Origin: Eumeta japonica
Taxonomy: Eukaryota > Arthropoda > Insecta > Lepidoptera > Psychidae
Direction of reading: 5' to 3'
Length of the DNA stretch: 64,000 bases
Assembly: GCA_005406025.1 (NCBI GenBank)
Contig: BGZK01001429.1
Span: 90,346-154,345, forward strand
The translations under genes were made by a program, and so were the position numbers. A model generated the notes under the pieces. It was not told where the DNA came from, did no database searches, and saw only the letters and a program-made list of their open reading frames with translations. Below are positions 11,604 to 21,306 of this stretch, piece after piece (within the stretch, counting starts at the first letter, position 1; every line of letters begins with the position of its first letter).

Positions 11604-12159
11604 ATTTATTCAAATTTGAATAAAGAGAATTTTTAACAACGTGTATTATTTAGAACCCAGAAACAGACAATACAAATTTTAAAGGTAACATGTAAGAGTC
11701 AACATATTGCAGTACCAATTTAAATTTACGATTTATAACACTAGCGGTGGCAGCAATATTCTTACATTAATGCCATGGCTTGCCACGATGGGGAAAGATA
11801 AAAATAAAATCATAATAGCTGCATTTGATGTAGGTAGGTAGTTCATATGCACCGTAAGGTTTTCATGAATGCAATTTGCTTATTTGGCCTGGTGCATTTT
11901 AACTTCACCTAACGATAGGAATTGCCATCGATATCGAAAACAATTTAAATATGGAAAAGAGATCATATTTACCATAATTATCTTCGATGTGCCAAGCTGT
12001 GTCGTACGAAAAAAAATTTAAAAAATACATATTGTGAGAAAGAAATGACAGTGAATTTATGTATGACCAACGAAAAAGCAAAAATTAACATATTCAATGG
12101 CATATCCTTTCACTGTCGTACATAATAATCACTGAATGTAGGTAATAGTTTAATAATAG
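11604..12159. other. Gap between ECI-A and the DRC3 pseudogene
   Basis: Convergent intergenic DNA conserved with copy B 35125-35726. AATAAA-like motifs occur near 11620. No gene seen. Confidence 0.6.
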
Positions 12160-13311
12160 TTAATTGTCTATGTAATAGTTTATCTCCAAAATTCGGTCTC
12201 TATTACGTTTGATTTCATTACTGAAACAATATAAAAAAACTAACCAACTAAACATAACTAGATTTCATGATTAGTTTACAGTGATTTCAATGGACTGCTT
12301 TAAAAACATGAAATTTAATGTTGCTCAGGAATTTTCAAAGCCAAGCAAATATCGTTTGCACAAATCTTATATAATCCACTTAAAAGAGCACAATGTGACA
12401 TTTGAAATAGTAATAAATATAATTTTAATAAATACTTTTAGTGCTTATTGAAATTAATGTCTAATTCGCGCCATAGACCAAATGTGTTTCGAGAAACCTC
12501 GAGTAGTTTCGCAATTTTTTCTAATAAATTCACTCCGAGTTAAACTCTAGTTTTCTAAAAATTATGAAAAAAAAAAGGAATTATTTTTTAGATCCAAAAT
12601 TTCTAATATGTATCAAGTACAGTTAATCGAGACCTTTTTAAAGTCATAAAATCATAACATTTCAGAAGTTAAATAAACGAGAATATATAAATAAGCAATA
12701 CTTAATCTTAATTCAATATTCACTTCCATTCTGCATCTTTATGAAACACAACATCGTGAGAAATTTTGACTTGGTCTATGATAACAGCTTTAATGGAAGA
12801 TTTATTTGTCTTTATTCCAAATACTCTAATTGGTTATTATTATTCAAGATGCAGCGTAAATTACAGAGGATTCTTGTAACTAAAGGTTAGCCAATAAAAA
12901 CGTTAACGAATTGGAAAGTCACCTCGCATTGCTCGAAAAATTGTATCTCTATCGACATCAAATTTTTCCACAAGTTATAGACAATTTTCCCAAAGTTTTC
13001 TCCCAACTCTGTCAAAGTCGAGTCGATTTCAAACACAGAAACAACTTTGGAAGTGACCTGCTCAATCAATTCATTCAGTTTAGACGTTAAAAGCTTTTTC
13101 TCATTTTCAAATTCTTCCACGGCCCTTGAGGAGTAAATTCAGAAGGAAAGTTAATTAATATCACTACTATAAGAAATATTTCTATCAGATGGTTTTCGAT
13201 TGAAGGATACATGGACAATCACTTGCTTTTACATGTATCTGACGAGAAACTGTAAACACGCTGCGACCGGCAGTAAGCGTGAAATACTTATTATCAATTA
13301 AATAACTTTTT

Positions 13312-13430
13312 TTAGGATTCTGTACGTCCGAATGGAAAAATAGAAACTTTATATGATAACTCGTGTGTCTGTCTGTTCGTCTGTCCGATTAACTCGAAAA
13401 ACTGGTAAACATATGAATCTTTATGACCCA
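13312..13430 (+). repeat. Fragment of 'GGGTTCCGTAC' dispersed repeat
   Basis: 'aggattctgtacgtccgaatgg' is followed by 'gataactcgtgtgtctgtctg' and 'ccgattaactcgaaaaactgg'. Same family as 39598-39700 (orthologous insertion in copy B), 46990-47310 (+) and 56930-57600 (-). I recognise it as a repeat type common in Lepidoptera; the class is not known to me. Confidence 0.6.
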
Positions 13431-13481
13431 AACAAAAACTTGTAGGATAGCTTAAAATGATGAATTTTATATACTGTATGG

Positions 13482-14285
13482 AATCGATCATGCATCTTTC
13501 AGCAAATATTCATAATCTCCTTCTTTTATCGAACAACTTTGCCAAAGAAACTATAGTCATAGAAGTAGTAGTTTCTGATAAAAATATGTTAGAACGTGTA
13601 CTAAAAATTAACGATCTTCCAATCTTAGCTATAGCTGACAGTCGTGCGTCGTGCCGCGTCCCTTCAGCTAAGCATGAAGCGTGGCCAGTGGCCCGTAAAG
13701 CACAGCCGCATGTAGGCGTCGTACTTACACAGAAGTTTGGTGTTTTGCTTATTCTCTGTTTTTTAGGTTACAATTATAGTATAAGTGTTACAGTTACGAT
13801 ATTGACGTTTTTGAAACTAAGATTGCATGTGTTTAATAACAATGTCTTTCACTGCTATCGAATATGAAAATACGATTTATTGGTGGGGAATTTACAGAGG
13901 TGACATTGCTGCGGTTTTAAGACTTTATAGTAAAACTTATCCTGACACTCAACAACCTGCGAGTCCGCAAGTAATATTGTGTACTGTGTATCGTTAACGC
14001 GATAATTTATCTTAGTTTGACTTGTTTATTTAGAGGTCGAATACATGTGGAAAATCAGAGACTAATTTAATTAGACCATCGGCAATAAAACATCGAGTTC
14101 GTCACGTGGCGCTGCCACCCGACAACGGCTCTCGCGCTTGCATTCTAGCCGAACATTTATCAAGCTTATGTCTAAATTTTTTATAAGTGTCTCTTCAATT
14201 ATATATTTTTATTATAGTTACTTTGGTAAAGTTGTTTTAAAAAAAAGGACATTAAGAATATTTGCGAAAAGATGCATGATCGATT
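13482..14285 (+). mobile_element. TIR element with a decayed HTH-like coding remnant (copy A)
   Basis: About 45 bp terminal inverted repeats start AATCGATCATGCATC at the left and end GATGCATGATCGATT at the right. The counterpart in copy B is 39773-40458, so insertion predates the duplication. On the plus strand about 13855-13985 reads 'YRGDIAAVLRLYSKTYPD', resembling the N-terminal helix-turn-helix region (AA.RLY..R.P) of insect DNA-transposon proteins; the rest of a transposase is absent. Copy A has about 140 extra bp at about 14097-14240. Target duplication is unclear. The superfamily is not identified. Confidence 0.7.
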
Positions 14286-14840
14286 ACATTCTGTAATTAT
14301 AAATTACAATTATAAAAACAGTTTCGTTTTCAAAAATAGCTTCTTTCAATATACTGAATCATACCTTAAGTCACGCTTTATTAATGCCTTAAATTAATCT
14401 AATACAGATTCAAATTATATATTTACATTTTGCTTTTCTTAATGTTGTGTTCGAGTGCGTTATCGATGACTTCTTTGAACATTTTAATTTCCTTTTCTCT
14501 TTCGCCGTATGACTTCTGGCCGAATTCCACGAGAACGATCATTGCTTCTACATATTGCTACTTGTACCTGAATTAAGGAAACAGTATTAAAATCCGTCTT
14601 TGTGTTGTATAAATACATATTTTATGCTCACACGTCCAGAGCGAGAGTTCCCCAGTTTTTCATGATATTTTTAATTAATTCAAAGCCTCTCAATGACAGA
14701 CAATCCGAATTTTACGCCCTTTTGTAAATTATCGATGGATGTTGAAGTCGTACACATAATCAATCAATAAAATACAAACTGATGTGTTATCGGTCTATCG
14801 TAATACACTTATGGAAATAGATCATTATCAAAACACGCCA

Positions 14841-14905
14841 GATTAGTGCCTGGCATTCAAATGCATTTATTACAAATAAATGCATTGGAATGCCAGGCAC
14901 TAATC
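14841..14905. repeat. Inverted repeat, 31 bp arms, extended in copy A
   Basis: Arms 14841-14871 and 14875-14905 match at 30 of 31 positions, around a 3 bp spacer. Copy B (41015-41065) has only a short imperfect stem and lacks the first 15 bases of the left arm ('gattagtgcctggca'). The arm was therefore lengthened in copy A, templated by the opposite arm. Confidence 0.9.
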
Positions 14906-15031
14906 AGGCACATTTGGTGGGCAGATCGTCTAACAAAATATAAAGATTCCAGGTCACACTGCCTTAGTTCTATCATAATATTTCACTGTCTACGTTATCA
15001 AAAGATTTTGTACAATACGTACCCCTTAGCC

Positions 15032-15169
15032 CAGGTGCGGATCCAGGAGGGACATTATTTTGGTCCACGCCCATTGAAAGATAAATTATCATACAAAAAT
15101 ATACCTTCCCCCTCCCCCTTCAAACGAACTAGAAGATGCCTCTCCCTGAACGAAATTAACCCGCACCTG
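15032..15169. mobile_element. hAT-type MITE, copy A
   Basis: Ends CAGGTGCGG and CCGCACCTG; 8 bp flanks CCTTAGCC and CCTTAGTC (7 of 8 match). 138 bp, no ORF of its own. Orthologous insertion in copy B at 41190-41369 (180 bp), so it predates the duplication. Confidence 0.8.
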
Positions 15170-15914
15170 CCTTAGTCACATCATACAAAGTTACGGGAAA
15201 AGATATGCTTTAATTTATAACTATTTAGGTGAAAGATAAAGTACAGTTTCTTTTTATACTTACTATAGAAATTATAAACAATGGCACAGCGAACTATGTC
15301 GAATTCGTAACGTTATTAAATGGTTAAATTATCATATGTTCCTACCTAACTATTTTCGAATTTTATTAATCGATAGAGCTAGTAGTACTAGTTCGTCGGA
15401 AATTGTATTAAAATCTGGGGATTCAAAGCATTTATGATTATTAAGGGGAACTGTGTTTAGAAACATCTACCGTGCCTGTGTTAGGTATCTCATGACTATA
15501 TCATACAAAAAAAGTACTAAGAGTGCAATAAGCTTTTGGAGTGGTCATTCTGATCCAGTCAATCATTTAAATGGGAATCACTAGCTGCTTCGCTAGGAAA
15601 CGTCGCCTGTAGGTTACACAGGATATCAATTCCAAGAGGATTATTCGCTGACAACGAATCTATTGGTTAGTTTTTTTTTTCTATTCAGCTATTGGACATC
15701 CAGACCATAGATGAATATGAATATATAGAGATAGATGCGCAACTCTGGAGCGCCCTCTACAATAAAACGATTACAGCGCCATCTGTGATTTTAAATCATG
15801 AACTACTTCTTGTTATATACTTAACCATACGTATATATATGTAAATATAATTCGTATTGCGGGGGAAGGGGAATATGTATTTAAAAAAATGTTAAAAGAT
15901 GGCGCTAGAGTAGC

Positions 15915-16136
15915 TTGTATCTAAAGTATTTCTTTTAATGTTTTTAAATTTATTTTGATTATGAGACGATATTGTGATCAACCATACCTGACTACGTAGA
16001 AATACGTCTCATATCCAAAATTTAAATGCGTTTTGGATATGAGACGTATTTCCATGTAGTCAGGTATGGTTGATCACAATATTGTCTCATAATCAAAATA
16101 AACTTAAAAACATTAAAAGAAATACTTTAGATACAA
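15915..16136. repeat. Long near-perfect inverted repeat, 106 bp arms
   Basis: Arms 15915-16020 and 16031-16136 with a 10 bp spacer; I count 4 mismatches in 106. RNA from either strand would fold into a long hairpin. It sits in a roughly 550 bp block (about 15706-16246) that is specific to copy A. Copy B has unrelated sequence of about 130 bp there (41880-42008). No terminal TE signature or clear target duplication was found. Confidence 0.95.
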
Positions 16137-16244
16137 ACAAACGCTAGCCCATAAACAAAATTAAATTAGTTAATAGGTAGTTCAATACATCAAAAAAAGT
16201 ATGTTTATAGTTACCACGTAATAATAGCACATTTGTTACCACAC

Positions 16245-16400
16245 TTTTTCAGTGGTTATCTGCTCTAAGAGCTTTCGACCTGCCAATTGCCACTGCAACT
16301 CACTCATTCTGTGAGCTATGTCGGTTAAACTAGTTATTCTGTGGATTTCCTAGTTTCGGATCTCACCTCGCAGAGAAACCTCGGGTATAACTATTTTGGC
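16245..16400 (-). other. Unassigned coding-like remnant, copy A
   Basis: The minus strand reads with one stop through 'MSELQWQLAGRKLLEQITTE', preceded by a polar helical stretch. Copy B continues the frame over 41866-42150 ('KRIMSGDQELDVAADRRP'), ending near 'SEVWTSNG'. A further open stretch lies at 15560-15700 (B 41745-41870). It looks like a retroelement protein remnant (gag-like?) rather than a DRC3 exon, but I do not recognise it. Confidence 0.35.
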
Positions 16401-16771
16401 CGCGCGTTGAGTAAATTTTAGTTTGTTTAAAAGACAAAGAATAATGTATTAAAATATTTTCACACATTAAATATCTCAAAAAATAGTTACTTATCGAGAA
16501 AAGTACTAAGTATTTCGTTATATGTGACGCAGGAAACTCATCAATAATTCTCAACTGTTTTCTTACAAAATGTACTAAAATGTGTTTTTAAGTATAAAAT
16601 ATATAACAATTATGGCCCTGATTAGTTGAATTTAAGTTATTTGAGAACCCTTTCTATATGATTGGCAATTTAAAACATTCGTATTCTTATTTTTATAGGT
16701 GTCTAAACAAACATTCTTTTCACTTATTCTCAAACTAATTAAAATTTTAATAAATGCCCTCAGTTCTATTA

Positions 16772-17526
16772 CAGTAGAACTCCAATTATCCGAACTCCGA
16801 CTATCCGAATCGCCGATTATCCGAATCACAAAAATTGTCCAAAAGTCTAAGTGCGCTATTATTCTTCCCCGCGAAGCCGGTGTTTGCGCGTCAAGTCTTG
16901 ACTTGACTTGTCTTAACTTGCCGTTGTGCCTACACTGACTTTCCCCGCGAAGTCAGTGTAGGCACAACGGCATAGAAGACCCGGCGCATTGCAGTCACGG
17001 CGCACCTGTCATTGTTTTGATTAGCCAGTGTGCTATTGACCTTGCTCGAGGACGCTACTCTTTCGCTACGGCTTACTTTTGTTTGTGCGTGTACAATACT
17101 GTATTGTTTTTATACCATGGCTTCGAAAAGAAGCTAGTGAAGCATTTGCCGGCCTCGAGACTGCTTTGAAGTGGATGGAGCGTCAGCCCGAGTGTGACCA
17201 CTTGCAACTGCTCACCGTCAAGCGAATGCGTGACCTGGCTGCCCGAAAACGGTTGAAGACCGCAAAACAGCTTACATTGACGGAGATGTTTAAAAAACAA
17301 TGATTTTTATTTCTAAACTTGTACATAAGTACATTTTATTTATATTTAAAACATGTGAAAATTTCATGTTTCTTTCATTTAATTCAATAAAAAAATAGTG
17401 CAATATCAAAACGTAGCTTTTATTCTCTCCAATGGCAATTTTTTTAAAAAAAATCCGATTATCCGAATATTTGATTATCCGAATGGGTCCCGGTCCCCAT
17501 TAATTCGGATAATTGGAGTTCTACTG
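16772..17526 (+). mobile_element. Tigger/pogo-type element, internally deleted, copy A only
   Basis: A 23 bp perfect terminal inverted repeat starts CAGTAGAACTCCAATTATCC and ends GATAATTGGAGTTCTACTG, flanked by TA on both sides (16770-16771 and 17527-17528). Between 17110 and 17303 it encodes the last part of a Tigger-type transposase: 'ALETALKWMERQPECD'-like, 'LLTVKRMRDLAARKRL' and 'LTLTEMFKK', then a stop. The DDE core is missing. Copy B lacks the element ('ctattacgtccaatttttc' near 42530). It lies in the DRC3 pseudogene. Confidence 0.9.
16920..16971. repeat. Hairpin with 22 bp perfect arms inside the Tigger element
   Basis: Arms 16920-16941 and 16950-16971, spacer TCCCCGCG. The right arm continues a motif ('ccccgcgaag') that also occurs un-inverted at 16868-16876. 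The left arm therefore looks like a fold-back copy. Confidence 0.9.
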
Positions 17527-18415
17527 TATATCGAATTCTTCAATCGCTTCAATGACTTTTTGACTTTCTTTAACTTTTTGATTATCACTTCACTTGTAAA
17601 ACAATTTAAAACAAATTAATATAAAACTATGTAGTCGAAATCAATAACAACAATACGACACCGCCCATAACAAAAATGTCCAAAAATAATAATATAATAA
17701 AGACCTACCTTTAAACAAAGCTCAAATTGGGATGAGTGAACAAAAGGTGAACTAACTGGGCATAGTGATGCAATAACTCTCCACCGATTTTGAGTAGAAG
17801 GGTTCCGTCGGGATCTTTTTCGAACATTGTGTCAAATAAGTCCGGACCTTCGAGGTATTCCATAAACGCCAATGCATACAACTCGTTCTTTGCATACATA
17901 CATCTCCCTCGCCGTCCTTTTTTTTTCAAACTGTTCATATTCTTCATTAAATTCTCTCAACTCACTTTTAAAAATGAATTAACAAATACATTACTTCTAC
18001 CATAGAGATTCGAAGGAATATTCAAAGTGAAAGTAGCCAGTATTCAAAAACGTCGACTTCATATTTTAATCCCTAATATACTTATTAATATTTATTATTT
18101 TATTAGTAGCTAGCTGTGCCAACTACTGCGCGCGAGTATACATGGAAAGAATTCCTTCATTTATTATGCAAGGTACCAGCTGGTTTTGTTAAATATATGT
18201 ATACTCACCTAAACTTGATGACGCCCATTTCTCTGTCCTTGTCGGGTATACTCCTATAATCCAAATATGTAATCGTAGGCAGAGCTGCTTTTAAAACATA
18301 ATAAATATCTGAATTATCACAAAAAGGGTTGCCTTTGACGCTCAAAGTGCATAATTTGCGAAATCATCTCATATATATAATCTGTAACATTAAATGTTTA
18401 TTATATACGTATTAA

Positions 18416-18540
18416 CAGTGTCGGACTGGTCATATAGTGGAGGTGGCGTTTGCCAGCCGGGCTCCAGCCTGCACGGGCCCCTATCACACCTACCTTGACC
18501 AAAAGACCATCCTTGAAACTTCCCACTAGTAACTCAGATT
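18416..18540. mobile_element. Left remnant of hAT-like MITE, copy A
   Basis: Begins CAGTGTCGGACTGG like 43416 in copy B, but the right part (equivalent to about 43630-44237) is deleted. It keeps the un-inverted sequence 'ctgcacgggccccta' (18469-18483), which is inverted in copy B. Confidence 0.65.
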
Positions 18541-19954
18541 ATCAATTACAATATGTATATTTATATATACATATTGTTTATATATCTGCAGTTTAGTAAT
18601 TATGAAAGTCTTTCTATAGTGTTTCGATTTGGCTACATTTTCTTCCCGTTTTCGCATTTTCATCTTTGAGCATCACAGATCGCAGTACTTGTTTTGTTTA
18701 ACCATAAAAGTAACTTTTTATTATCAATTATGATTGATGGTACAGTACTTTGAAGGGCTCTAAACCTCAAAAAGAACCAATAAGAACTCTGTCAATATAT
18801 TCTTTTGGCGGGAATGCGTGGAGGTGTCAAGTACAAATTAATATCATATAGTACGGTAGACGGTCATGCTCTTCACATCTACTCTTCACACACATATTTG
18901 GACCTATATTATTTTAAGTCAAATATATGAAATTAAAAAAAAGTGTCGTTATGCGTTTGATTTAAACTTATTGTGTAAGGGTATGCAGTGCAGCGCTAGG
19001 TACGGGATCCTGGATGCGACAGTCCGACCTTACTGGAGTTAATCCTCGTGTTTTTCTAAAAATTTTGGCATACGCTAATGAATTTTGACATACAATATAT
19101 AGATAGCTTACATTCTATGCAAACCAAACTAATTGCATGTAAAAGAAGGGAAACATTTTAAATACCCGACAGTGAAGCTTGTGGCATGTAATTATTGATG
19201 TGGAGATCTAAGGTTTCTGCGTGCGATTATGAGAAATGAAATGCGTGAGTTTACAATAAATATTTTGAAAAGATACTAAAAGGTAAGGCTCATTTAAAAA
19301 GCGAATCGTTAACAAAGTATTATAATATAGATACAAATTTTCGTCGAAATCTTTAGTCGTCTCTGAGATACCGATGTACAAATTAATTCTTACATGTATA
19401 TATAAGAATTGCTGGATTACAATAATAATATAAATGTTTTTGCATCAATTTTATCAAATATATCTTATCACGCAAACCCGGACTTTGGATAGCGGTGACA
19501 TAAATATATGATTAGCTTATCAGTCATTTTGTACTTTGCACTTTGTTATACCTACTTGTGAGACTAGAGATATTCTTAAAAATATACCTCCATATAGCAT
19601 TCAATCAAATTGTCTCCAATACTGAATGTTAGACGATTTTCGAGCATTTCAAAGTTTTCCAACTTCTTTATTTTGTTGTGGAACAAAGACAAAACTTCCA
19701 AGTTCGCTAACTACTCTAAATTCTCTATTTTTGTAATCTTATTGAAAGATAAGTCTAGTTCGATCAGGTTAGTGAGTTCACCAAGATTGTCAATCTTTTC
19801 TATTAAATTATGAGCAAGTGTCAATTTTTTGAGAGATTTAAGGCTCCAAAGTGGTCGATTCTAATAATATTTTTAAATTCCAGACGTAGTATCATTGTTT
19901 CATCGAAATGAACACCCTCTTCAGCGAAAATTTTTCCCGCCTCACCTTTCGGTC

Positions 19955-21278
19955 CTGCAATTTATTATCTACATTAATCCGTTTCTAGTCCATTGATATT
20001 AGAATGTGAAATTCAATATGTATAAGTGATAAAAAAAATCATAAATTTTGTTCATTTGTAGAATAACATTCATCGTAATGGAGATAAACTAACATACTTT
20101 TAGGCGGTCACAGAAATTCATTGCCAATCGTTTAAATAAAATTTGAAAAATTATAAATCAAGTGCGTGGGTATATTTACTTTAAGTTTACCTGTAAGAAA
20201 TACTTACCTAAATATTTTAAGTACAAAGTATGTATATTCTTATGGTTCCTACATATTTGTAGAACTAAATTGGAAAATCCAAAGTACACGACTCAATGCT
20301 TAGTTTATTTCAAATAAGAAAAGTAATTAGGTACTTTTCTATCTGGTAAACGGCATAATTTAGCGCTATAATGTGAATTTTTTGCACAATTTTAATTAGC
20401 GCCATCTATAAAATAATTGAAAATTTTTTCGTTTATTATACCCAAGGCAGAAAATATATCATGACCTCATGACTGCATATCGAAATAGTATTTTAGTTTA
20501 TTTATTGATCAATTGCTTCATCGTTTACATCAATTTCATTCCAGTCCCGTCTTCAAGATCGATTGGATCGTTATATCGATCCAGGTCATTGAGGTAATAT
20601 GTACGTAAACGTACTTTACGTACATAACCTCAATGATCCAGGTATTAGTTTTTATTTCGATCTCGATTTGCGGCACCAATCCCTGTTCCAATCTTGGCTA
20701 TTCCCTATTTATCCCGATTCCGTTCCTTGTATAGATACGTGCTAGCATTGCGTATTATTACAAAAAGTAATCAGGAAAATACTAAAATAATCTTAATGAT
20801 GATTCCAGAATTTAGACAGAATGAAAAATAAACATTAATAAGAGTAGAATGATGTATTCAGCAACACTGAGGTTCAGAAAAACACTATATAACTACTTTA
20901 GCACTTCAAATCGTTAGCACTTCATTAATAAACGAGCTGATAAAAAAAAATTAAACTGACTGGTTAGCACTCTTCAAACTTACAAACTTCAGCAAGTAGT
21001 TTTGAATATTCTCGAAATGTTAACAATGTTATAAACCATTTATAAAAACAAGACATAGACATTTCACAGCCTAGATAACCAAACATTATTTATTGCAATC
21101 TAGAACTTTCTAACCGATCTAAATGCGGATGTCACTCACATCTTGTGTACATTTTAAAAATAAGAAACATAAGGGTACATACTATTCTCGAATATTATTT
21201 CGGAATGTTATACTCTAATCTAATTATTTAGTTTATGAGCATAGTTAACAACCGTACAATAATTAACATTCCTTTTTA
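19955..21278. other. Gap upstream of the DRC3 pseudogene
   Basis: No gene recognised; conserved with 45564-46985. The DRC3 N-terminal exon should lie here or further upstream but was not found. Contains a small palindromic insertion (20578-20643). Confidence 0.55.
20578..20643. repeat. Palindromic insertion flanked by a 9 bp direct repeat
   Basis: The direct repeat GATCCAGGT at 20578-20586 and 20635-20643 brackets a 48 bp inverted structure (arms about 20586-20609 and 20615-20636, 'CATTGAGGT...ACCTCAATG'). Copy B has only 'atcgatcctgatattag' (about 46350), the empty state. Confidence 0.85.
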
Positions 21279-21306
21279 GGGTTTTGTACCACCAAATGAA
21301 AAACGG

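Larger units (their letters stand above)
12160..19954 (-). pseudogene. DRC3-like (pseudogene): DRC3 pseudogene, copy A
   Basis: Remains of the gene described for copy B, in matching exons: 19588-19954, 18209-18381, about 17710-17967, 14427-14567, 12923-13124, about 12471-12554 (partial) and about 12160-12220 (partial). Lesions seen against copy B: the LRR exon is 1 bp shorter (frameshift near 19849) and has a TAG where copy B has CAG (near 19714); TGA replaces CGA in the second exon (near 18366); the acceptor before the third exon is AA instead of AG (17968-17969); TAG at 14558-14560; TAA near the start of the sixth exon. A roughly 2.7 kb deletion, at about 12406-12460, removes the seventh exon and half of the sixth, and the last exon is truncated to a TAA. 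Only the fifth exon is clean. No translated product is expected. Confidence 0.92.
1..21306 (+). repeat. Segmental tandem duplication, copy A (left end outside window)
   Basis: Sequence collinear and highly similar to 24862-47018 in the same orientation. Anchors: position 1 matches about 24862, the first ECI coding exon 4757 matches 30530, the last ECI exon 10615 matches 34777, the DRC3 leucine-rich-repeat exon 19588-19954 matches 45196-45563, and the last shared bases near 21306 match about 47018. The offset varies from about 24.2 to 25.8 kb because of copy-specific insertions and deletions. Copy A carries an intact ECI gene, a ruined DRC3 gene and five copy-specific TE insertions. Similarity stops inside a dispersed repeat where a Bel/Pao fragment begins. 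Confidence 0.93.

Noticed and set aside
17073..17303. Small plus-strand gene with a Lys-rich end
   Set aside because: It is the C-terminal part of a Tigger-type transposase within intact pogo-like ends.
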